Origin: Chrysoperla carnea
Lineage: Eukaryota > Arthropoda > Insecta > Neuroptera > Chrysopidae
Assembly (NCBI RefSeq): GCF_905475395.1
Contig: NC_058337.1
Coordinates: 104,154,368-104,218,367, forward strand
Reading direction: 5' to 3'
DNA: 64,000 bases
Shown piece by piece: positions 56,901 through 62,215 of the stretch. The notes beneath the pieces were generated by a model that was given only the letters and a program-made list of their open reading frames with translations, had not been told where the DNA came from and ran no database searches. Positions within the stretch are counted from its first letter, which is position 1. Each line of letters begins with the position of its first letter. The position numbers and the translations under genes are program-made.

Positions 56901-59900
56901 AGCTGAAACCTTTATAGCGTGCTCAGGCCGTAAAAAGTGAGGTCGAGTTCGTAAATGAGTAACATAGGTCAATTGGGTCTTGGGTCCGTAAGATCCATCT
57001 TGTAAACCGTTAGAAATAGAACAAGTTATATATATAAAAAGTTCCTTAAAAAAATTAACAACTTTTGTTTGAAACATTTTTTTGTAAGCATAACTGTTTA
57101 CCCACGAGGGCGCAAATTAGGTGCACATTTTATAATATGTATTATATGGGAATATCAGTTATGAATGTGTGACTATCTAAGAATGGATATCTTTCTTTAC
57201 TTACGTCACAGTTTCAACAATTAACTCAGTCAATTGTTTGTTTTCACTTGTTTATATCTCTCCTTTAAATATAGTAATAAATTAAATCCCGGTATAAAAT
57301 GGTAACAATCTTAGAAATTCATTACTTAAAAATTAATAAATATATTTATACGATTTTAAAGTTTTATTTGTAATAACTACTTTTATGGTGTAGGCCATAA
57401 TGATCGCGTTTACCTGAATTTATTGTTTTATTATTATAATATAATAATAATATTGATTAACAAACTAATAATAAAAATATAACATACTAAAATTTAAACA
57501 AACTAATTTGCTTTTGATATGAATATATTTATTTCGATTATAATAACGGAGTTTAAGAATATGTTCATTACGATTATAACGACAGTTCAAGGACGAATAT
57601 ATAAAATGATAATGCAAATAATGCTTTCAAACCAATGCCATGCCATATTAGAGGAACAGATATGGGCATAAACGTTCGTGAGGCGTCAATAGTTTACCGG
57701 GCGAAAATCTGGTACCATTTTTTTTTTGAAGTCTTGCAAATAAAGTAAAATATTTTTTGTGATTTTTTCATTTGGATTTTAAGAAAAAAATTCCAAGAAA
57801 GCGATATTAAAGAGTGAAAAATAATGCAAAAAATTAAATTTTTGGCAACGGCTCAAGGAAGACATCGATGAATATAACAATCTGCATTGCCACAAATAAG
57901 TTAAAACAACCAATTTAGTCGAAGAAATAAGACATTTGACCCCGGAATCGATTCCTCGCCAATAAATTTTTATGAGAGTCGGTGGAAAATGATTGTCTGA
58001 GTGTACTCAACAAAATCATATCCACGCGAATTTGTGCTTTTTCGATTTAGCCCATAAAGTGGGAAATGAAGTTATTTAAAATAAAAAAAAACTATTGGAT
58101 TTTATATTTTGGACGGTTCTTTGATTCTCGATATTTTTTACCGTTATCGAGATTTGAAATTTAAAAAATTTCGCTGAAAACTAGTTATTGACGAAAATAA
58201 GGATTATTTAATTTTGTGAATCATGAATATGACTGTTGAGTACACTTAGATAAACATATTCCATCGGCTCCCATAAAAATCAACTGGCAAGGAGTCGAAT
58301 CCTGGGTCACACTGCTTTTTCGAATTTTTTTCATCGATTAGAATCCAAATGAAAATTTGCGTTTAATATAAAATTTTCAACCCAAAATGCTAAATATCTG
58401 ACCCTACGTTATCAATGATCACAGATCCCTACAATTACCAATGTTTTGACAGCCTTAAAATTCCATCTTGAAACAAGCACGACCAATTAGCCCCTAAGTT
58501 ATTTAATTGTTTTTAAATGCTACTATTTAAATTTTTTGTATAATTTTAATGCGTTACTAATAAATTAGTATTTTAGTCGTTTTTTGGATAATAAATTTTT
58601 TGTAAATGACAAGTTTGAATAATTTATACGAATACTTTCCATTTTAATAGTTATGAACCAACTACACAAAATCATAAAAAGTGTTGAAGAAGCTTAACAA
58701 ACTACTTAATAAAATCGAAAAAAGAACATCATAAAAAAGTATTTCCGGGCGTTAAAAGTGATGTTATATTATTGAAAGCAAACTGAATGAAATAAAAGGA
58801 AACAACAATAAAATCTTCAGTCAAAAATATATTTTCTAAAAATAAAATTTAAATTTATATGCTGCACTTTCGAGTCAGTCAGTGAATGCAATATATTATA
58901 TGTTATTATAAACATTAAAATTATATATACAGTGCGTTAAGTTGGAAAATGATCCTTATACGAAATGTAATGTTTTTCCTTTAGATGATTAAGCTTTATT
59001 CGGCATTTTGCTAAATTACTTAATCGAAATGTGATATTTTAAAGTATATATCGAAAGATACTCATAAACAATAAATAATCCAAATATCTCCTTATCCCTT
59101 GATTAAGAATTCGAGTTAATTTAACGATTAGGTGAGTAGTTTTTGAGATATTGCCTAAAATCCTGTACGAAAAGATTTTACTTCGAAGTTATTAGGGATA
59201 CCTCGAAAAATATGCATTTATTCGTCAGAATGAGCTGGATTTTCTTATTTATAAGTTTTTCAGGTCTTAGTTTTCCTGAATAATCCATAGACATGATCTG
59301 TAAGATTTTAAGATTGAATGATAAGCTTTAAAGGTATCGACGGAAGGAATGGGTCTGAGTTATCACCCCTAGAATACGATTTTGGTCGATATCTCAGTAA
59401 CTACTGAAACAAAAGTTCAAGGGCCCGAATTTGTAAGAAATCACAAAAAAAATTTCAAATTCCGATGAAGCTTTATATAATTAAAGTATAATTTTGACCC
59501 AAAAAATACAAAAATTGGATTAATTCAACGTTAAAGTGAAAAAAAGTTTTTAAGAATCACCCAAAATCTTGTACGATAGATATTTTTATTTCGAAGCAAT
59601 TCTGGAGATATTTCGAATATTATTAATTTAATGATCAAATGAGCCACATGTTTATGTTTTTTCACAAGAAAATTGTGATTAGTGATTTTCACAAGATAGT
59701 TGATTTTGCTGTGTAGCGTTTCAAGTTTCTGAAATATCGATTAAATGAGTAGTTATAATAACTCAGAATAAATCAACCTTCCCCCTCGTTTACGATTACT
59801 TTAGTCGATATCTCAGAATCGTTAAAAGAAATCAGTTTTTGAATTTTTTGGGTAGAAAATAGACTAGAAAATCATTTTTGTTCAAATGGTGGTTTTGGCA

Positions 59901-60473
59901 AATTTTATCCATTTTTTGCATTTTTCTTAAGGGGTACCGCAGGCTTAAAAATCGAGAAAATATCATTCAGAAATTTTTAGCTAGAAGTTTATAATTACGT
60001 TATATAAATTGCATAAAGATTTAATTTTATCGAAAGTTTTGATAAAAAATTGTCAAAGTTATAGAATAATAGAATTTAAGGGATAAAAATTAATAAACCT
60101 AATCCAAAACAAGGATAAAAATACTCAACCTAATTTTTTTTTCAGTCATCAATATATAAATTCTACTTTCGCTTTTTGTAATACAAAGTTTACATTTTCT
60201 CTTAGAATCCGATTAGCATTCTCTCCAAAAATTTATCGATAATAATCTGATATCACAATTTTCGTTTAACCAATTTCCCTTTCATTATATTAACTTGAAT
60301 TACAAAAATTTCTGTCCAAGTGTGATTATTTTTAAAAAATAATCCAACAAATATTTTCCGAAAAGAATTTTATCAGAAATATTATTAATTGAGAAATTAT
60401 GTTAAATATTTTTGTTGTTATGATAAAAACACACCTGTAATTCATATCGAAAATCATAATTGTGTTTCTTCAT
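5759..60473 (-). CDS. shot: Spectraplakin short stop (MACF1/dystonin family), alternative-start long isoform; 5' part of the gene is outside the window
   Basis: A giant cytolinker connecting actin and junctions to microtubules. Exons in order: 60435..60473, 54264..54382, 40681..50197, 35554..35757, 33816..35282, 33366..33738, 27648..33133, 27298..27452, 24207..26320, 23794..24055, 23467..23535, 22607..22651, 21199..21279, 20921..21092, 20740..20857, 20449..20678, 20265..20382, 16716..16861, 10162..10438, 9882..10062, 9668..9733, 7363..7416, 6743..6817, 5759..5909. Optional: 16351..16378 with 14332..14474 or 11556..11629. All junctions are GT/AG and phases agree, giving 21,519 nt (7,172 aa). 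Approximate residues: plakin repeats 53-3225, spectrin repeats 3226-6579, EF hands 6702-6790, GAS2 domain 6790-6860, basic SxIP tail 6860-7172. The spectrin-to-GAS2 order and the tail identify shot. CH and plakin domains must be encoded beyond 64000. Exon choices are by eye; the conserved core is certain and the tail microexons less so. Confidence 0.93.
6329..6556. repeat. Imperfect long inverted repeat (foldback element) in the shot intron
   Basis: The left part (GACGGTCTTCCCGC, then AAGCCATTTTTGTGGCTT) is mirrored on the right by AAGCCACAAAAGTTAC, then GGTAAGACCGTAC. Arms are about 60 bases. A related piece (GGCG-ATGTGATATAAAG) occurs at 6418 and again at 6621, and the latter forms its own hairpin, 6621..6674. 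This looks like one or two small non-autonomous elements in the 833-bp intron 5910..6742. Confidence 0.6.
6743..6817 (-). CDS. shot: shot tail exon ([10 protein letters not shown]...)
   Basis: 75 nt, phase 2 to 2, acceptor TCATACAG and donor CTAG|GTAAAA. Encodes [20 protein letters not shown]. It reads through in frame to the terminal exon. Confidence 0.8.
6818..7362 (-). other. shot intron, nothing recognised
   Basis: 545 bases of AT-rich sequence between coding exons 6743..6817 and 7363..7416. No repeat or exon is seen. Confidence 0.6.
7363..7416 (-). CDS. shot: shot small tail exon
   Basis: 54 nt, phase 2 to 2, acceptor TACTTAG and donor AGAG|GTAATT. Encodes [17 protein letters not shown]. 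Low-complexity and Ser-rich. It keeps phase if skipped, so it may be a cassette. Confidence 0.7.
7417..9667 (-). other. shot intron containing copy A of an interspersed repeat
   Basis: AT-rich. The only structured part is the repeat at 8905..9475. The other short frames are chance. Confidence 0.6.
8905..9475. repeat. Interspersed repeat family R1, copy A
   Basis: About 570 bases. It contains a CCGT microsatellite (GTCCGTCCGTCCGTC), ACACGATAACTCAAAAACG, CAGGACGTAAAAAGTGAGGTC, GTAAACCGTTAGA, GAGGGCGCAAATTAGG and the end AATTAACTCAGTCAATTG. The same blocks in the same order and orientation are at 56812..57262 (copy C), and more diverged at 50540..50603 plus 53290..53600 (copy B, split by a LINE). 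No coding capacity. The class is not determined. Confidence 0.8.
9668..9733 (-). CDS. shot: shot tail exon with two further SxIP motifs
   Basis: 66 nt, phase 2 to 2. Encodes [20 protein letters not shown] and P, which contains SSIP and SGIP. Flanked by TTCTAG and CTAG|GTAATT. Confidence 0.85.
9882..10062 (-). CDS. shot: shot tail exon with the first SxIP motif
   Basis: 181 nt, phase 1 in and 2 out. It encodes [13 protein letters not shown], in which SKIP is an EB1-binding SxIP motif followed by basic residues, then Thr/Pro-rich sequence ([18 protein letters not shown]). Confidence 0.92.
10162..10438 (-). CDS. shot: shot tail exon: Ser/Arg/Pro-rich microtubule-binding tail
   Basis: 277 nt, phase 0 in and 1 out. 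It encodes [11 protein letters not shown], then [14 protein letters not shown] acidic/Ser text and Arg/Ser/Pro tandem motifs ([20 protein letters not shown]) and [12 protein letters not shown]. Strongly basic GSR-type repeats of this kind bind the microtubule lattice in MACF1 and Shot and are targets of GSK3-type kinases in MACF1. Confidence 0.93.
11556..11629 (-). CDS. shot: shot second alternative tail exon (VAVIGPQTD...)
   Basis: 74 nt, phase 1 in and 0 out, acceptor CCTGTAG and strong donor GTG|GTAAGT. Encodes [20 protein letters not shown]. It has the same phases as 14332..14474, so the two cannot be spliced together in frame. They would be mutually exclusive partners of the microexon. 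Confidence 0.45.
11837..12613. mobile_element. Tc1/mariner-like remnant with inverted ends
   Basis: The left end CACTGGTCATG...CGAGCCACTTAGAAAA is mirrored at the right end by TTTTCTAAGTGGTCCG...CCAGCAT. The ends begin next to TA and resemble the CA-TGG termini of Tc1-like elements. About 780 bp, with no intact transposase frame, so it is a non-autonomous or decayed copy. Confidence 0.5.
14332..14474 (-). CDS. shot: shot alternative tail exon ([15 protein letters not shown]...)
   Basis: 143 nt, phase 1 in and 0 out, acceptor TGATATAG and donor CTGG|GTAATA. Much richer in GC than the introns on either side. Encodes [20 protein letters not shown], then [13 protein letters not shown] and ending SPSYHW. 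It must follow the 28-nt microexon and then joins VRERSSR at 10438. I do not recognise a domain in it. An internal donor (CAG|GTAGGG) near 14392 could shorten it. Confidence 0.6.
16351..16378 (-). CDS. shot: shot 28-nt alternative microexon
   Basis: Acceptor GGATATAG and strong donor ATG|GTGAGT flank 28 nt coding VIELENEVY plus one base. Phase 0 in, 1 out, so it shifts the frame unless followed by a phase-1 exon. Two such exons exist downstream (14332..14474 and 11556..11629). No other 28-base solution links GPITK to them in frame. Confidence 0.6.
16716..16861 (-). CDS. shot: shot exon: post-GAS2 linker
   Basis: 146 nt, phase 1 in and 0 out. Encodes [20 protein letters not shown] and the start of the Ser/Pro tail, ending GPITK. 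The RTN-ELRE-FILADG block is conserved from vertebrate MACF1 to insects. The donor AAAG|GTTGGT is weak, which fits regulated splicing at this junction. Confidence 0.92.
16862..16952 (-). other. shot: Possible alternative start segment in frame with the post-GAS2 exon
   Basis: An open frame starts at ATG 16952 ([12 protein letters not shown]...), runs 30 codons, crosses the splice acceptor without a stop and continues in the frame of [11 protein letters not shown]. The context ACAAAATGGAA is a strong insect start consensus. If transcribed from the GC-rich patch upstream, it would give a short protein of the tail only, without the GAS2 domain. It could equally be chance intron sequence. Confidence 0.35.
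18341..18408 (-). repeat. tRNA-like sequence (SINE head or tRNA pseudogene)
   Basis: Minus strand: acceptor-like ATCTGG/CCAGAT, D-arm GCTCAGAGGTAAAGC, anticodon arm CTTGC-TCGATAT-GCAAG, T-arm GTGGGTTCGATTCCC. The anticodon loop has C where U33 is invariant, the anticodon read would be GAT, and the T stem and acceptor stem have mismatches. This is probably not a functional tRNA. Confidence 0.55.
20265..20382 (-). CDS. shot: shot exon: second half of the GAS2 domain
   Basis: 118 nt, phase 0 in and 1 out, donor CGAG|GTATGT. Encodes [20 protein letters not shown] and [19 protein letters not shown]. The conserved VRVGGGW and NDPCR motifs mark the GAS2 fold; the Cys of DPCR is a zinc ligand in this family. 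Confidence 0.97.
20449..20678 (-). CDS. shot: shot exon: EF hand 2 and first half of the GAS2 domain
   Basis: 230 nt, phase 1 in and 0 out. It encodes [18 protein letters not shown] with loop [12 protein letters not shown] (Cys at ligand position 5), then [20 protein letters not shown], the start of the GAS2-related zinc-binding, microtubule-lattice-binding domain. Donor AGG|GTTAGT. Confidence 0.96.
20740..20857 (-). CDS. shot: shot exon: EF hand 1
   Basis: 118 nt, phase 0 in and 1 out, donor ACTA|GTGAGT. Encodes [18 protein letters not shown] and the loop [12 protein letters not shown]. Ca-ligand positions 1, 3, 5 and 12 are D, D, N and D. Position 12 is Asp where Glu is usual, and position 9 is Pro. 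Confidence 0.95.
20921..21092 (-). CDS. shot: shot exon: helical segment before the EF hands
   Basis: 172 nt, phase 2 in and 0 out. Encodes [20 protein letters not shown], then [20 protein letters not shown] and WEEWRKR. This Trp-rich helical segment immediately precedes the EF hands in all MACF/dystonin/Shot proteins. Confidence 0.95.
21199..21279 (-). CDS. shot: shot small hinge exon C
   Basis: 81 nt, phase 2 to 2, donor GAAG|GTTAGC. Encodes [19 protein letters not shown] and on. An in-frame ATG lies just upstream of its acceptor (MNNNNS), which is probably chance. Confidence 0.82.
21280..23466 (-). other. shot introns around hinge exon B
   Basis: Introns 21280..22606 and 22652..23466. 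AT-rich, with no further exon or repeat recognised. Confidence 0.6.
22607..22651 (-). CDS. shot: shot small hinge exon B
   Basis: 45 nt, phase 2 to 2. Encodes [14 protein letters not shown]. The upstream and downstream exons have the same phase, so it is a natural cassette exon. Confidence 0.8.
23467..23535 (-). CDS. shot: shot small hinge exon A
   Basis: 69 nt, phase 2 to 2, acceptor TTGTAG and donor AAAG|GTGGGT. Encodes [21 protein letters not shown] multiple of three with symmetric phase, so it can be skipped without a frameshift. Confidence 0.82.
23794..24055 (-). CDS. shot: shot exon: last spectrin repeat and start of the hinge
   Basis: 262 nt, phase 1 in and 2 out. It encodes [20 protein letters not shown], a short final repeat, and then a Lys/Ser/Pro-rich segment ([18 protein letters not shown]) leading to the EF-GAS2 module. 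Confidence 0.92.
24207..26320 (-). CDS. shot: shot exon: distal spectrin repeats
   Basis: 2,114 nt, phase 2 in and 1 out, donor CAAG|GTACGT. Six to seven spectrin repeats of highly regular spacing, each with helix-A W-L ([58 protein letters not shown]). Residues 5787-6492. Confidence 0.96.
26321..27297 (-). other. shot intron, nothing recognised
   Basis: 977 bases interrupting a spectrin repeat between phase-2 ends. No repeat or RNA gene is seen. Confidence 0.6.
27298..27452 (-). CDS. shot: shot exon: part of a spectrin repeat
   Basis: 155 nt, phase 0 in and 2 out, acceptor TTACAG and donor AACAG|GTCAGT. Encodes [20 protein letters not shown] and on. It joins ETLQ upstream to RQAQELTER downstream, reconstructing one continuous repeat. 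Confidence 0.94.
27513..27578 (-). repeat. tRNA-like fragment in a small shot intron
   Basis: Minus strand shows CGTAGTTTAATTGTAAAAGTG (box-A-like) and GTGGGTTCGATCCC (box B). The intervening anticodon arm does not pair well. A decayed tRNA copy or SINE head inside the 195-bp intron 27453..27647. Confidence 0.45.
27648..33133 (-). CDS. shot: shot large exon: spectrin-repeat rod
   Basis: 5,486 nt, phase 1 in and 0 out, donor CAG|GTAAAT. It begins with the rest of the Ser/Pro/Arg-rich hinge ([15 protein letters not shown]) and then runs through about 16-17 spectrin repeats with helix-A tryptophans ([32 protein letters not shown]). Residues 3907-5735. The rod is a flexible spacer in spectraplakins. 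Confidence 0.96.
33366..33738 (-). CDS. shot: shot exon: spectrin repeat and basic Ser/Pro hinge
   Basis: 373 nt, phase 0 in and 1 out, acceptor TTTTTCAG and donor CCTT|GTAAGT. It starts [10 protein letters not shown], completes a repeat (IFEWLTVTE) and ends in a basic Ser/Pro stretch ([17 protein letters not shown]) that continues into the next exon. Confidence 0.94.
33816..35282 (-). CDS. shot: shot exon: spectrin repeats
   Basis: 1,467 nt, phase 0 to 0, donor AAG|GTGAGT. About four and a half spectrin repeats (three-helix bundles of about 105-110 residues) with the typical helix-A tryptophan ([18 protein letters not shown]). Residues 3294-3782. Confidence 0.95.
35554..35757 (-). CDS. shot: shot exon: start of the spectrin-repeat rod
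   Basis: 204 nt, phase 0 to 0, acceptor TTACAG and donor CAG|GTTAGT. Encodes [20 protein letters not shown] and on, an amphipathic helix pair at the junction of the plakin-repeat block and the rod (residues 3226-3293). Confidence 0.92.
38036..38179. mobile_element. 144-bp near-palindromic hairpin element
   Basis: TTCTTTGGGTGGC at the left end is inverted at the right end, and pairing continues through AAATTGACGA..TCGTCAATTT and TTTGCGCAATGG..CCATTGCGCAAA to a short loop near 38110. The arms are about 62 bases with few mismatches. It is a MITE-like foldback. Confidence 0.7.
38619..38918. mobile_element. TTAA-flanked long inverted-repeat element, copy 1
   Basis: TTAAGGTAGTT at 38619 and AACTACCTTAA ending at 38918. 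Most of the 300 bp is one long imperfect inverted repeat, with the best part GGGCTTACTATTAAATCTGA and its inverse. TTAA on both sides suggests piggyBac-type or similar target duplication. A second, more diverged copy is at 55437..55907. Confidence 0.7.
39431..39448. repeat. (GAGC)n microsatellite
   Basis: GCGAGCGAGCGAGCGAGC, four and a half units. Confidence 0.9.
40681..50197 (-). CDS. shot: shot giant exon: plakin-repeat domain
   Basis: A single 9,517-nt exon without a stop (about 3,172 residues), phase 2 in and 0 out, donor AGG|GTAAGT. It encodes dozens of roughly 38-residue plakin repeats of the pattern G-x-I-D-P-x-T-G then I/L-x-E-A-I/L then G-x-I/L-D/S, for example [19 protein letters not shown]. 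Plakin repeats form globular modules that in other plakins bind intermediate filaments. Insects lack cytoplasmic intermediate filaments, so the role here is different or unknown. A Ser/Pro/Thr-rich non-repeat linker lies at about 48000..48300. Two hydrophobic stretches ([20 protein letters not shown]) recur. An exon of this kind is used by particular shot isoforms in flies. Confidence 0.93.
50540..50603. repeat. Interspersed repeat family R1, copy B, left fragment
   Basis: TGAAATATATCAGAGTATAT, TAAGTTTTCTTCCAAGTTCG and CCACGC match 8911..8955 of copy A. The match fades where the LINE begins and resumes at 53290. Confidence 0.65.
50612..52597 (+). CDS. LINE reverse transcriptase (ORF2 fragment), 661 aa, open
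   Basis: Fragment of a non-LTR retrotransposon ORF2. It starts in the linker after the missing endonuclease ([14 protein letters not shown]). The RT core is at residues about 210-450: [28 protein letters not shown] (first catalytic Asp), [14 protein letters not shown] and LFADDTTIV (catalytic Asp pair). A C-terminal thumb and connection region follows to residue 661. The motifs and their spacing fit the Jockey/CR1/L2-like superfamily; I cannot set the clade without a tree. There is no stop or frameshift, so the copy is rather young. The annotated Met is probably not a native start. It probably has no role in shot beyond lengthening an intron. Confidence 0.88.
   Translation: MTCPSSNVRIFNYSRPEWITPGIIKSSQNLKVLNIRKKTAKNKNFLNYVKKYKKIYKKVITMAKKISLIKKLKNTNNNPKVVWNIIKNETLNISRGIKHISINNIEICDPISMVDTLNECFINLGSAIGQDNNAKNIIEIKNFEKTIFIDEIDSRDIEQIIGNMKSKDSMDYLGISSNVLKSVSKTLLAPLVEIVNCMLREGIFPDRGKLARIVPLQKKPNNMDVSNFRPISCLPIFSKVLERVIFNKISNFLTRFNILTPDQFGYRENTRTTNAIFAVTDHILTKINEGFKVAAFFFDLSKAFDRVNHNLLLSKLYAYGIRGQCYKLIESYLSNRAQFVELNIDGNTFKSSWGAIRSGVPQGSILGPLLFLLFINDLPNSFSKLFCKVALFADDTTIVVSHKDTDELMKVINNVQELMDSWCHENDLLLNRNKTAIVCFGGGVAFTHNLFVSKTTFLGVEIDSGMNWKSHIDTLCVKLSRVCFQLRALRSRVDQKTLLSVYYANFASIMTYGIVIWGASVNASKIFKIQKRAIRIIFNLKRTESCKIFFLNNRILTFHSHYIFEIYKFFIQNKNVFEININQGNRYMIRNPSEYVNPRCKYSFLKKNTRYLAILFYGKISKGSTVNDIMRDNRMAPINAVRRYLQQQCFYTLEEGLKSNF
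52680..52945. repeat. Dimeric minisatellite in the LINE 3' region
   Basis: Four copies of ACCGTGGAAATTTTTATACA followed by CCGGT start at 52728, 52791, 52844 and 52908. Spacings of 63, 53 and 64 give a higher-order period of 116-117, with two alternating spacers (ATTAAATGACATTT and TATTATATAACATGT). Degenerate relatives flank the array at 52645..52675 and 52965..52995. Confidence 0.85.
53290..53600. repeat. Interspersed repeat family R1, copy B, right fragment
   Basis: Resumes copy A alignment from TATTGATGCTA through CATAAAGTCACCTAATTA, TTGGACCCAT, AAAAAATGTTCCTTATC and AAACAAGTT. More diverged than copies A and C, consistent with an older insertion later split by the LINE. Confidence 0.65.
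54264..54382 (-). CDS. shot: shot exon preceding the plakin repeats (Ser/Thr-rich)
   Basis: Acceptor TTTTACAG and donor AA|GTAAGT; phase 0 in, phase 2 out. It encodes [11 protein letters not shown] followed by a Ser/Thr-rich stretch (residues 14-53). The phase-2 end fits only the giant exon, so this exon and the giant exon must be included or skipped together. Confidence 0.85.
55437..55907. mobile_element. TTAA-flanked long inverted-repeat element, copy 2
   Basis: TTAAGGTAGTACC at the left, inverse-like GGTAC...TTAA at the right end, and an internal mirrored pair (AATTTCATAATTTTTGACCG versus CGGTCAAAATTTCTGAAACT). It shares the internal AAATTTCTGAAACTTT and TTAATAGTAAGC blocks with 38619..38918. 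It is larger (471 bp) and has a central insertion. Confidence 0.6.
56812..57262. repeat. Interspersed repeat family R1, copy C
   Basis: Matches copy A from TTCATAAAATCA through GATAACTCAAAAACGAAA, CGTAAAAAGTGAGGTC, TAGGTCAATTGGGTCTTGG, GAGGGCGCAAATTAGG and AACAATTAACTCAGTCAATT, in the same orientation. By eye it is about four-fifths identical. Confidence 0.8.
57766..58356. mobile_element. Long foldback (inverted-repeat) element
   Basis: Outer arms: TTTCATTTGGATTTTAAG near 57768 against its inverse near 58336..58355. Inner arms: 57935..58012 (CGGAATCGATTCC, TTTTTATGAGAGTCGG, GTGTACTCAAC) against 58234..58311 (GTTGAGTACAC, CGGCTCCCATAAAAATC, GGAGTCGAATCC). The left side has about 130 extra bases. 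The centre (about 58020..58230) has no coding frame. Confidence 0.65.
59000..59820. repeat. Degenerate tandem duplication, period about 409 bp
   Basis: Paired landmarks: TTCGAAG at 59182 and 59590, GTCGATATCTCAG at 59395 and 59804, CCTGTACGA versus CTTGTACGA, and GAGTTATCACCCC versus a related CTTCCCCCTCG stretch. All are offset by about 408-409 bases. The two units are strongly diverged. Confidence 0.6.
60435..60473 (-). CDS. shot: shot alternative first coding exon ([13 protein letters not shown])
   Basis: Thirteen codons end in CAG|GTGTGT at phase 0, which matches the phase-0 start of the exon at 54382. The ATG context GCAAAAATGA fits the insect CAAAATG consensus. An in-frame TAA lies six codons upstream with no AG acceptor between, so this is a true start exon and not an internal one. 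It would give an isoform without the CH and plakin domains. The same phase would also allow direct splicing to 35757, skipping the plakin-repeat block. Confidence 0.7.
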
Positions 60474-60984
60474 TTTTGCAAAACAAAATTATTAAAACTT
60501 TTTTAAAATTTTTTTAACACAAGAATTAAAAAAAATTTAATTAAATTAACACTTTGAACAAATGTCAAGGCCACATTAAAATTAATTGTTAAGTAACTCT
60601 ACAAAGGCACTAAATAATTTTTTAATTAACTAATTAATTTCACACATGTTTCTGTCTAGCACAACATTATACAAAAATCAACACTTTTTTGGATCGACCT
60701 AAATAAAACTATTTATAAATTTTTTTGGCACTATTTAAAATTTCGTAACAATTAAATAACAATCAGTTTGTTTTTCGATTTAAATATGGAATGAATCAAT
60801 TGACCTAGAAACTCAATTTTTGCACGATTTATTTATTCCGAAACACCGCACACGTAAATTTTTCACATAATGTATCGATTATTATTTTTTGTGTTAGTAA
60901 AAACCACCACTCTGTCTAACAACACGTGAAAATTTTATAGTTTATTTTTATATTAAAATCAATTTTTGTAAAAAAAACGATTGG

Positions 60985-61110
60985 CGGGGATATACACACA
61001 CATGCCGGCGTCTCAGGCGCGACTGTTTTTATTATAGACGTCATTTTGAACGGTAATTGGAAATGAACATCGTGTACCATGACCGGCGCAGACGGGCGCA
61101 TGTGCTTTTA
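60985..61110 (-). promoter_or_regulatory. shot: Candidate promoter/5' UTR region for the alternative shot first exon
   Basis: A CpG-containing, GC-richer patch (GCGCCCGTCTGCGCCGG, GACGCCGGC) in otherwise AT-rich DNA, 500-640 bases upstream of the ATG at 60473. It also has a 61-codon minus-strand frame starting at 61101 that is probably not coding. No TATA or clear initiator could be fixed. Confidence 0.3.
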
Positions 61111-61949
61111 ATATATTAATATATATCAAAATCAAAAAAGAAAATAAATTGCAAGATTTTCTTACATAAGAAATTTTCTGTTTGCAATTGTTAAGAAATT
61201 TTATCGTATTTGTTTATTATTTTGTATTTGATATCAATATCCTTGATTTTTTTTTGTTACGGTTTTGATAAGCGTAAATTGTAATGTTGATATTTTTTTA
61301 TTTAAAAAAAATTTACAAACTTTTAGGATTCCGTATCTGATTAATTTGAGAAAATTTAACTGTCATCGCAACTACTTGAATTTGATTTTAATTAAGTAGC
61401 TTTTTTATTGTTTTCTTTCATTTCGATGACTGACTGACTTCGAAAATGTGTTACGAAATAAAATTATGGTGGAGGCGACGTGAAGAATGTACAAATAGTG
61501 GAATCGTCCAAAAATTATAATTAGTTTGTCGTTTTTAAATAATTTATGTGAAAAATACTTTAAAAAAAAACAAGTTTTTATTTAATACGATAAAAATTTG
61601 AGAAACTCAGCTTTAAACTGTTACTGTTAAACGAAAGATAAAATATGCTTAATTACTTAAATACTCTGTATATGCTTGAATCTATTCCGTTTACGAAAAC
61701 AATTTGTTTAATTTTAAAAAAGAAACATTTTTTGCGTTAATATTTTAATGGTTAAACATATATGGTCGATACTATTTGTGACGTTTCTGGGCACAATTTG
61801 GGCACCAACCAGTAGTTGAACCAGTAACTTGATTCTGGAATTTAGTTTGCGAAATTTATTTATTTAATTATTTATGTTGTAAAGTTTGATTTTATTTCAA
61901 ATACTACCGAAAAACTCAATTAATCGAAAAAAATATAATAAATCAAAAT

Positions 61950-62215
61950 ATTAGGTTAGGTTATATTAGCTGTCCACGAAGGGCATACTTAGGCTATAGA
62001 GCCCATTGTTATACCAAATATGTGATTAATTTCATTTATCAGCTTCTCAATTTCAGAGGCAGAGTGCACCTCTTTCATGCATATACCTTGCACTACACCA
62101 GCCCATCACAACTATTAATTAAATTAATTTTGTTGCGACGGTGGGAATCGAACCCACTACCCTAAGCATACTGCGGACGGAATTGGTTACGCCTTAACCA
62201 ACTGAGCTAATTAGA
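61950..62215 (-). mobile_element. tRNA-derived SINE-like element
   Basis: On the minus strand the element starts with TTAGCTCAGTTGGTTAAGG (box A) and GTGGGTTCGATTCCCACC (box B), 62215..62139. An unrelated body follows to TAACCTAACCTAA at about 61955. The anticodon region carries extra bases, so this is a SINE head, not a tRNA gene. Confidence 0.6.

Larger units (their letters stand above)
54383..60434 (-). other. shot intron downstream of the alternative first exon, repeat-rich
   Basis: 6 kb without supported exons. It holds a TTAA element (55437..55907), R1 copy C (56812..57262), a long foldback (57766..58356) and a 409-bp-period duplication (59000..59820). Confidence 0.6.

Noticed and set aside
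60916..61101. 61-codon minus-strand frame in the GC-rich patch
   Set aside because: No donor in a useful phase and no recognised protein. The patch is better explained as a promoter or UTR.
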